Positions 47,833 to 54,264 of a stretch of DNA of 64,000 bases are shown here, in pieces; the stretch's first letter is position 1; every line of letters begins with the position of its first letter. Made by a program: the position numbers and the translations under genes. The DNA lies in the NCBI RefSeq assembly GCF_044547355.1, contig NZ_JBIUAG010000004.1, positions 248,001-312,000 of the forward strand. Reading direction: 5' to 3'. The DNA is from Kutzneria sp044547355 (GTDB taxonomy: Bacteria > Actinomycetota > Actinomycetes > Mycobacteriales > Pseudonocardiaceae). The notes beneath the pieces are model-generated. The model ran no database searches and was not told the DNA's origin. It was given only the letters and a program-made list of their open reading frames with translations.

Positions 47833-48660
47833 GTGATCTCTCGCACGGTGCGCAAGGCCGCCGTCCTCGTCGTGCTCGCGGCCGGCACGCTGCTGCCGGC
47901 CGCCGGCTGCTCGGTCGGCACGTCGCAGGCCGCCGCCGCGGCCGGGCAGGGCGGGACCGGACAGGGGCAGATCGACCCGAGCAACCCGCTGGACGTCGGC
48001 ACCGAGGTCACGCAGAGCCAGTGGGGACCGGTGGGGCCGGCGGACCGGCTGATGCTGGTCAAGGTCGCGCTGGCCGGCTCGTGGGAGCTGCCCAGCGGCG
48101 AGATGGCGCAGACCAGGACCAGCACTCCGGCGGTGCGCACCGCCGGGCAACACCTGATCATGGGTCACACCATGCTCAACCAGAAGAACGAGGAGATCGC
48201 CAAGGAACTGCACGTCACGATCCCGACCAAGCCGCTGCCCGAGCAGCAGGGCTTCCTGACCGCCATGCAGAACGCGGCCCCGGGCATCGACTTCGACCGG
48301 GCCTTCGTCGGGCCGCTGCGCGACCAGCACGGCGCCGTCTACCAGCTGCTCTCGCAGGTCCGGACCGGCACCCGCAACACGCTGATCCGCGACTTCGCCA
48401 ACGTCTGCATGAGCACCGTGCTCGACCACATCACCGTGCTCGAACAGACCGGTCTGGTCAACTACAACGCCCTGCCCTCGCCGACCGCGCCGCCGATCAC
48501 CCCGGTGACCACCGCGGCCCAGATCACCTCGGACAACAACAGCAGCATCGGGGTGTTCGTGATCGCCGCCGTGATGGCCGGCATCGCGATCGTGGTCCCG
48601 GTGTTGCGGCGCAGCAGCCGGGGCGGCAAGCGGAGGGCCGGGTCCGCCATCCCCGAGTGA
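47833..48660 (+). CDS. DUF4142 lipoprotein with C-terminal membrane anchor
   Basis: From the GTG at 47833 the product has 275 residues. It begins with a lipoprotein signal (VRKAAVLVVLAAGTLLPAAGC, lipobox cysteine near 27). The central 150 residues fit DUF4142 (LMLVKVALAGSWELPSGEMA; FLTAMQNAAPGIDFDRAFVG; long alternating helices), a ferritin-like helical bundle. After a Pro/Thr linker a membrane helix (IGVFVIAAVMAGIAIVVPVL) and a basic tail follow. Having both a lipid anchor and a C-terminal helix is unusual. The function of DUF4142 is not established; it is common in envelope proteins. The start choice is uncertain because several GTG codons are close together. Confidence 0.75.
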   Translation: MISRTVRKAAVLVVLAAGTLLPAAGCSVGTSQAAAAAGQGGTGQGQIDPSNPLDVGTEVTQSQWGPVGPADRLMLVKVALAGSWELPSGEMAQTRTSTPAVRTAGQHLIMGHTMLNQKNEEIAKELHVTIPTKPLPEQQGFLTAMQNAAPGIDFDRAFVGPLRDQHGAVYQLLSQVRTGTRNTLIRDFANVCMSTVLDHITVLEQTGLVNYNALPSPTAPPITPVTTAAQITSDNNSSIGVFVIAAVMAGIAIVVPVLRRSSRGGKRRAGSAIPE

Positions 48661-48678
48661 CGGGGTTAGATGGGCGGC

Positions 48679-49716
48679 GTGAGTGTGGACGCGTTGCTGC
48701 TGCTGTCGTTCGGCGGACCGGAGGGTGAGGCCGACGTCCGGCCGTTCCTGGAGAACGTGACCAGGGGCCGGGGCGTGCCGCCCGAGCGGCTCGACGAGGT
48801 CGCCCAGCACTATCTGCACTTCGGCGGCGTGTCCCCGATCAACCAGCTCAACCGGGACCTGATCGAGGCCGTCCGCGCCGCCCTCGCGGCCGCCGGGATC
48901 GACCTGCCGGTCTACTTCGGCAACCGCAACTGGCATCCGATGATCGAGGACACCGTCGGCAAGATGCTTGCCGACGGTGTTCGCCGTGCGCTGGTCTTTC
49001 CCACCTCGGCCTACGGCGGCTACTCGGCCTGCCGGCAGTACGACGAGGACATCCTCCGGGCCCGCGCCGCCGTCGGCTCCGCCGCCCCCGAGTTGGTGAA
49101 GATCCGTCAGTTCTTCGACCACCCCGGCTTCGTCCTGCCCTTCGCCGACGCCGTCCGCGCCGCCGCCTCGGGCTTTTCCGACTACCGCCTGGTCTTCACC
49201 GCCCACTCCATCCCCAACTCCTTCGACGCCACCGCCGGACCCGCGGCCCTGGGTGGGCACCTCTACTCCCGCCAGATCGCCGAGGCCGCCCGCCTCGTCG
49301 CCGCCGAGGTCGGCGTGCCCGACTACGACGTCGTCTGGCAGTCCCGCTCCGGCCCGCCCCAGGTGCCGTGGCTGGAGCCGGACATCGTCGACCACGTGGA
49401 TGCCATGCACGCCAAGGGAGTCGCCAACCTCGTGGTGTGTCCCGTCGGCTTCGTCAGCGACCACCTCGAGGTCGTCTGGGACCTCGACACCGAGGCCCGC
49501 GAGCGCGCCGAGTCCCACGGCATGGGCTTCGCCCGCGCCGCCACCCCCGGCCCCGACCCCCGCTTCGCCACCATGGTCGTCGACCTGATCCGCGAACACC
49601 TCGGAGGTCTCGAGCCGCAGAAGCTCTCCTCCTTCGACACCCTGGGCTGCACCGCCAACGGCGAGTTCTGCGCCGTCGCCTGCTGCGAACCCCCGGCCCG
49701 GCGCCCGAGCCGCTGA
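48679..49716 (+). CDS. hemH: Ferrochelatase, actinobacterial [2Fe-2S] type
   Basis: The 345-residue protein is the ferrochelatase of the coproporphyrin-dependent haem pathway (CpfC). It has LLLLSFGGPEGEADVRPFLE at the start, the metal-binding histidine in FTAHSIPNSF (about residue 178) and the distal glutamate in WQSRSGPPQVPWLEPD and nearby. The C-terminal CTANGEFCAVACC, with a partner cysteine in GGYSACRQYDED, provides the ligands of the [2Fe-2S] cluster found in actinobacterial enzymes. I used the GTG at 48679, where family similarity begins; ATG 48670 would add three residues. It is convergent with the secreted-protein gene, and a hairpin separates them. Confidence 0.95.
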   Translation: MSVDALLLLSFGGPEGEADVRPFLENVTRGRGVPPERLDEVAQHYLHFGGVSPINQLNRDLIEAVRAALAAAGIDLPVYFGNRNWHPMIEDTVGKMLADGVRRALVFPTSAYGGYSACRQYDEDILRARAAVGSAAPELVKIRQFFDHPGFVLPFADAVRAAASGFSDYRLVFTAHSIPNSFDATAGPAALGGHLYSRQIAEAARLVAAEVGVPDYDVVWQSRSGPPQVPWLEPDIVDHVDAMHAKGVANLVVCPVGFVSDHLEVVWDLDTEARERAESHGMGFARAATPGPDPRFATMVVDLIREHLGGLEPQKLSSFDTLGCTANGEFCAVACCEPPARRPSR

Positions 49717-49785
49717 CGGCCGGGCCGTGCCACGGATTCCGCCACAATTTCGTCCGGGTGCGTCACTTGTTTCGGAAACGCCGGT

Positions 49786-49817
49786 GACCCCGGGGTCGAA
49801 ATGTCGGCCCCGGGGTC
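49786..49817. terminator. Hairpin between hemH and the convergent secreted-protein gene
   Basis: GACCCCGGGG (49786-49795) pairs exactly with CCCCGGGGTC (49808-49817) over a 12-base loop. It lies in the 114-base gap between the two convergent stop codons. Confidence 0.7.
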
Positions 49818-49830
49818 ATTCAGGCATTGC

Positions 49831-50397
49831 TCAGTTGTGTTCGACGAACAGTTCGAGTGCGTTGTGCCCGTCGCAGAACGTGTAGGGATGCGTCGTGTCG
49901 TTGTACAGCTCGTGCCAGAAGTTGTTCGTGTCCAGACCCCAGATGCCGAAAGTGTTCACCTTGACGCACTTCTGGCGCCCGGCCGGGGTGTTCGGCGTGG
50001 TGACCGTCAGGGTCAGGCTGGAGATGCCGCTCCAGTAGAGGTGCTGGCCCGGCCTCGGCGCGGCGTGCAGGTTGACGGTGCTGAAGGTGTTCTGGAAGTC
50101 GCCCCAGGTCTGGAGGTGCTCCTGGTCGCCGTCGCAGCCGTTGGTGGTCGTCCGGACCAGGTGCGCGTCGTAGTCGAACGAGGCCCCCGGATCGCGGTAG
50201 CGAATCGTCGCCCAGCTGGGGATGCAGGAGTTGGTGTTGGAGAGGTCCCCGATGCCGAACACCATGTTGAATTCTTTGAAATCGTCGGTCGGCGCGGCCG
50301 ACGCCGGCGCCGCCTGAAGCGCCATGGCGCTCAGCAGAACGCCCGTCACCACCATCGCCACCCGGCGGGCGGCGCGAAGAGTTTTGGTCCCCAGCAA
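49831..50397 (-). CDS. Secreted hypothetical protein with four cysteines
   Basis: The product from TTG 50397 has 188 residues; AAAGGTGA lies five bases upstream, and the GTG within that site (50406) is an alternative start. A clear Sec signal peptide (LRAARRVAMVVTGVLLSAMA, then ALQAAPASAAP) has a likely cut after ASA near residue 33. The mature 150 residues are rich in Thr, Asn and aromatic residues and contain four cysteines (SCIP, GCDG, KCVK, FCDG), consistent with two disulfides. The alternating pattern suggests a beta-sandwich. I do not recognise a family or function. Confidence 0.8.
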   Translation of the reverse strand: MLGTKTLRAARRVAMVVTGVLLSAMALQAAPASAAPTDDFKEFNMVFGIGDLSNTNSCIPSWATIRYRDPGASFDYDAHLVRTTTNGCDGDQEHLQTWGDFQNTFSTVNLHAAPRPGQHLYWSGISSLTLTVTTPNTPAGRQKCVKVNTFGIWGLDTNNFWHELYNDTTHPYTFCDGHNALELFVEHN

Positions 50398-50659
50398 AGT
50401 AGTCACCTTTGTTCGTTCGGTGTCCGACTTGGACGAATCCGAGCTTAAGGGCGAACTCTTCCGGGTGACATGATGATCTCTCGGGAAAACCCTGGGCGAA
50501 ATTCCCGAAGATCGGGAGTGCGTGCCCCCTTGTCGTTGTCCGCGACGCCTGATACGCACGGTGACGAATCGGACACGAAAGGCGACGGAGTGGGGAAATC
50601 CGCCGCTCGTTGTCCAGTGTGTTTCCGCGATCGCGCCCGAACGCGCGGCCGGAAGGGCC

Positions 50660-50854
50660 TCAGCGGGCGCGCTGCCGCCGGATTCCCGTCACCAGCGACC
50701 ACAATCCGACCAGCGCCACGATGGGGCCGATGGTGGCCCACAGCCGGGAACCGGTCATGAAACTGCCGGTCACGTAGCCCAGCCCCTGCGCGGTCCACAG
50801 CAGCCCGAGCAACACCAGCACCACGCCGAGCAGGACGAACACCCATGGCTTCAC
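50660..50854 (-). CDS. Small two-helix membrane protein
   Basis: The 64-residue protein (GTG at 50854) has two membrane helices, VFVLLGVVLVLLGLLWTAQG and LWATIGPIVALVGLWSLVTG, joined by a short glycine-rich loop, and a basic tail IRRQRAR facing the cytoplasm. Small proteins of this pattern are widespread in actinobacteria, with no assigned role. It is divergent from the binding-lipoprotein gene at 50954. Confidence 0.75.
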   Translation of the reverse strand: MKPWVFVLLGVVLVLLGLLWTAQGLGYVTGSFMTGSRLWATIGPIVALVGLWSLVTGIRRQRAR

Positions 50855-50953
50855 GGGCAGAGCCTACGCCCGCCGACGCCATCCCCACTCGACCGCGGGC
50901 GCGGGCGTCCGGTTAACTCGGGCAACCCTGCGCACAGGAGGAGTGACCACACG

Positions 50954-52687
50954 ATGCAGAGGAAGCGGATCATGGCGGCTGTGGCCGTCGCCGCGACGCT
51001 GGCCACCGGCCTGACGGCCTGTGGCGGCTCCGGAGGGGGACAGGGCTCGGGGGCGGACAGCTTCAACGCCGCGGTGGGCAAGGTGCACAACGCCTCGGAC
51101 GCCAAGGGCGGCACCGTGCGGCTGGCCAACTCGGGGGACTGGGACTCGCTGGACCCGGCCGACTCGTACTACAGCTACGAGTGGGACTTCGCCCGGCTCT
51201 TCGGCCGCAGCCTGCTCACCTTCGCCGCGGCCCCCGGCCAGGGCGGCACCAAGCTCGTGCCGGACCTGGCCACCGACCTGGGCAAGCCCAGCGACGACGA
51301 CAAGACGTGGACCTATCACATCCGCACCGGCGTGAAGTTCGAGGACGGCGTCACCGTCACCTCGAAGGACGTCAAGTACGCGGTGGAGCGGTCGCTGGAC
51401 AAGACCGTCTTCCCGGACGGCCCCACCTACTTCAACGACTACCTCGACCTCCAGGGCTACACCTCGCCGTACAAGGACAAGGGCGACCTGAAGGCCATCG
51501 AGACGCCGGACGACACGACGATCGTGTTCCACCTGAGCCGGCCGTTCGCCAGCTTCGACTACTTCGCCATGCTGCCCTCCACGATGCCGGTGGAGCAGGC
51601 CAAGGACACCGGCAGCGAGTACAAGAAGCACGTGCTGTCCACCGGGCCGTACAAGTTCGGCGAGAACACCCTGGGCAAGAGCTTCACGCTGGTCCGCAAC
51701 GACCAGTGGGACCAGAAGACCGACCCGATCCGCAAGGCGCTGCCGGACAGCTTCCAGGTCTCGCTCAACGTCAACGCCGACGACATCGACCAGCGGCTGA
51801 TGGCCGGGGACCTGGAGTTCGACGTCACCGGCGTGGGCGTGCAGGCGGCGGCCCAGGGCAAGATCCTGGCCGACCAGAAGCTCAAGGGCAGCGCCGACAA
51901 CCCGACCGAGGCTCGGCTCTGGTACACCGCGATCAACGGCGACGTCGCCCCGCTGGACAACGTGCACTGCCGCAAGGCCGTCGAGTACGCCGCCGACCGC
52001 GCCTCCTACCAGGCCGCCTACGGCGGCTCGATCGGCGGCGACGTCGCCACCAACCTGCTGCCGCCGGTCATCCCGGGCGCGAAGGCCTTCGACCCGTACC
52101 CGTCGGCCGACCACGCCGGCGACGTGGACAAGGCCAAGCAGGAGCTGTCCGCCTGCAACCAGCCCGACGGCTTCAGCACCAACATCTCCTACCGGGCCGA
52201 GCGCCCCCGGGAGAAGGCCACCGCCGAGTCGCTCCAGCAGTCGCTGGCCAAGGTCGGCATCAAGCTGACGATCAAGCCGTACCCGCAGAACGACTACGGC
52301 AAGCTGTACGCCGGCAAGCCCGACTTCGCCAAGAACAACAGCCTGGGCCTGATGGTCTACGGCTGGCAGGCGGACTGGCCGGAGGGCTTCGGCTACTTCA
52401 GCCAGATCGTGGACAGCCGGGTCATCCGGTCCAGCGGCGGCAACAGCAACCTCGGCGTCAAGGACCCCGAGGTCGACCAGCTGATCGACAAGGCGTCGGT
52501 CACCGAGGACGCCACCGCCCGCGAGCAGCTGTGGGGCCAGGTCGACCAGCGGGTGATGGACGACGCCTACATCCTGCCGGGCCTGGTCGCGAAGTCCCTG
52601 CTGTACCGTTCCTCGAAGGTCACCAACGTCTTCGTCAGCGACGGCTACGGCATGTACGACTACGCCGCCATCGGCATCAAGCAGTAG
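50954..52687 (+). CDS. Family 5 extracellular solute-binding lipoprotein (oligopeptide type)
   Basis: The 577-residue protein starts MQRKRIMAAVAVAATLATGL, followed by TACGG with the lipobox cysteine near residue 23. It matches SBP_bac_5: LVPDLATDLGKPSDDDKTWT, YHIRTGVKFEDGVTVTSKDV, and LLPPVIPGAKAFDPYPSADH near residue 360. Family members deliver peptides, nickel or sugars to ABC importers. GGAGGAG precedes the ATG at 50954. No permease or ATPase genes are adjacent, so it is an orphan receptor that must use a transporter encoded elsewhere. It is followed 12 bases later by a family B palindrome. Confidence 0.95.
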   Translation: MQRKRIMAAVAVAATLATGLTACGGSGGGQGSGADSFNAAVGKVHNASDAKGGTVRLANSGDWDSLDPADSYYSYEWDFARLFGRSLLTFAAAPGQGGTKLVPDLATDLGKPSDDDKTWTYHIRTGVKFEDGVTVTSKDVKYAVERSLDKTVFPDGPTYFNDYLDLQGYTSPYKDKGDLKAIETPDDTTIVFHLSRPFASFDYFAMLPSTMPVEQAKDTGSEYKKHVLSTGPYKFGENTLGKSFTLVRNDQWDQKTDPIRKALPDSFQVSLNVNADDIDQRLMAGDLEFDVTGVGVQAAAQGKILADQKLKGSADNPTEARLWYTAINGDVAPLDNVHCRKAVEYAADRASYQAAYGGSIGGDVATNLLPPVIPGAKAFDPYPSADHAGDVDKAKQELSACNQPDGFSTNISYRAERPREKATAESLQQSLAKVGIKLTIKPYPQNDYGKLYAGKPDFAKNNSLGLMVYGWQADWPEGFGYFSQIVDSRVIRSSGGNSNLGVKDPEVDQLIDKASVTEDATAREQLWGQVDQRVMDDAYILPGLVAKSLLYRSSKVTNVFVSDGYGMYDYAAIGIKQ

Positions 52688-52699
52688 CGCCTTTTTGAT

Positions 52700-52752
52700 G
52701 TCATGAAGGGCCCCATACTGACGTTCAACGTCAGTATGGGGCCCTTCATGAC
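52700..52752. terminator. Long palindrome family B, copy 3; likely bidirectional terminator
   Basis: Perfect 26-base arms (52700-52725 and 52727-52752) flank one C. The centre CTGACGTTCAACGTCAG is identical to the copy at 39220, but the middle of each arm has CCATAC/GTATGG in place of CCTTCC/GGAAGG, changed on both sides. It fills the gap between convergent genes ending at 52687 and 52754. Confidence 0.8.
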
Positions 52753-52753
52753 G

Positions 52754-53560
52754 CTAACGGCGCTTGTCGGCGTGGGCGCTGAGGACGCGGACGGCTTCCT
52801 CGACGGCGGCGCAGCGGGCCCGGCGGACGGCGTTGGTGAGCGGGCGCAGCGCCTCTTCCCGACCGCGGGTGGCCGAGGCCGACATGGCCCCGCCGGGGGA
52901 GTCGCCGGCGGCGACCTCCAGGATCGCGGCGACCTCGTCGGCCCGCTGCAACACCCGCAGCGACCGCGGCGGCATGCCGTCCGGCCACACCGGCCGGGGC
53001 TGGTTGGCGATGACCGCCTCGATGTCCTTGCGCACGTTCGGGCGATGCCGGGCCACGTCCAGGTCCACCAGCGTGGCGGCGGCCTGCCGCATCGCGTCGG
53101 CCAGGCCGTGCTCGGCCTCGCCCAGCGGCACGTGCTCGGGCGGGATGATCTCCGGCAGGTCGAACACCGTCCAGCGGATCACCTGGTCGGCGACCAGCCG
53201 CGGCACGATGCCGAGCCCGGCCTCCGGCAGCACCATGGCCTGCCCGGCGCGCACCGCGGTGGCGTTGAGCGGCCCGTTGCCGCCGAGGCCCCGGGTGTCG
53301 CCGGGCACGGGCAGCACCAGCCGGCCGTCGCCGGCCTGGGTGCGCCGCAGCGCCGCGAGCAGCATCGCGGGGGCCGCCGGCATCTCGTCGGGGCCGGGGA
53401 GGTCGAGGGCCGTGGCGGTGCCGTCGTCGTCGGCGACGACTTCGTGCAGCTCGGCCCAGATCTGGAGGGCGTCGAGGACATCGTCGGCCGCGGCCGCGCC
53501 GTGCAGCCAGGCAGAGGTCCAGACGACCAGCGTCGCGCTCGGAGACACGCCTACCGACAT
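52754..53560 (-). CDS. Conserved hypothetical cytosolic protein
   Basis: The ATG at 53560 gives 268 residues. The N-terminus (MSVGVSPSATLVVWTSAWLHG) and the following ADDVLDALQIWAELHEVVA are patterned like a family of actinobacterial proteins of unknown function. No signal peptide, membrane helix or catalytic motif is evident. The C-terminal third is helical and Ala/Arg-rich (EEALRPLTNAVRRARCAAVE). It is downstream of the YcxB-like gene by 17 bases on the same strand and ends at the family B palindrome. Confidence 0.7.
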   Translation of the reverse strand: MSVGVSPSATLVVWTSAWLHGAAAADDVLDALQIWAELHEVVADDDGTATALDLPGPDEMPAAPAMLLAALRRTQAGDGRLVLPVPGDTRGLGGNGPLNATAVRAGQAMVLPEAGLGIVPRLVADQVIRWTVFDLPEIIPPEHVPLGEAEHGLADAMRQAAATLVDLDVARHRPNVRKDIEAVIANQPRPVWPDGMPPRSLRVLQRADEVAAILEVAAGDSPGGAMSASATRGREEALRPLTNAVRRARCAAVEEAVRVLSAHADKRR

Positions 53561-53577
53561 TACAGACGCGGACCGGA

Positions 53578-54057
53578 TCAACCGGTCGGACCCACCCGGC
53601 GGATCAGCAATTCGCGGAACATGTGCTCGTCGGACGGCAGCGCGAAAGCCCGGTGCGGCACGGCGTACACCGGGCCGTGGGCCCGCGCGCCGATCCGCAG
53701 CACGATGCCGTGCTCGGTCTCCTGCCAGCCCTGCAGTGACGACCAGGCCACCTCGTCGGGCAGGCCCGTGCCGTGCATGCGCAGCGCGAACTCGTCGGCG
53801 GTGGCCCGCACGCGCTGGTTGGCCGACATGGCGTCCCGGTAGAACAGGCGGGCCTGCCACGGCACGCCGACGGCGACCGCGCCGGCCGCGACCAGGCTCA
53901 ACAGCGCCGCCTGGGTGTTGCCGGCGACCAGCAGCACGGCGGCCACGATCACCAGCGAAAGCGAGAAGGCGGGAGCGAAGCGGACCGCCGGCGCGACCGC
54001 GCGCAGCGCGTCCCGCCGATCGGCCGGTTCCGGCTCCCAGGAGAACTCGACGCGCAC
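53578..54057 (-). CDS. YcxB-like two-helix membrane protein
   Basis: The 159-residue product has a basic/acidic N-terminus (FSWEPEPADRRDALRAVA), two membrane helices at about 32-48 and 52-68, and a C-terminal soluble domain (WSSLQGWQETEHGIVLRIGA) that matches the YcxB-like module, a small PH-like fold facing the cytoplasm. Its role is not established. The start is a GTG at 54057. It lies 17 bases before the hypothetical gene at 53560 and forms a pair with it. It is divergent from the second SARP gene. Confidence 0.75.
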   Translation of the reverse strand: MRVEFSWEPEPADRRDALRAVAPAVRFAPAFSLSLVIVAAVLLVAGNTQAALLSLVAAGAVAVGVPWQARLFYRDAMSANQRVRATADEFALRMHGTGLPDEVAWSSLQGWQETEHGIVLRIGARAHGPVYAVPHRAFALPSDEHMFRELLIRRVGPTG

Positions 54058-54264
54058 CGGGCGCCTCCGTAATCTACGTCACACTGCGGATGCGACAGTC
54101 TGCTCCGGAAGAGTGATCGATTGCCACTTCGGCGCGCCGGGCGGTTGTCCAGGTTCGCCGAGCGTCATCACCGGCGACAGTCCGCAGTGGATCTGACGAC
54201 GGTTCGCATTGTCCGTGTCGCTGTATGCTCCCGGCGCGGCTCTGCTGGGGCAGGTGGTGGAAAG

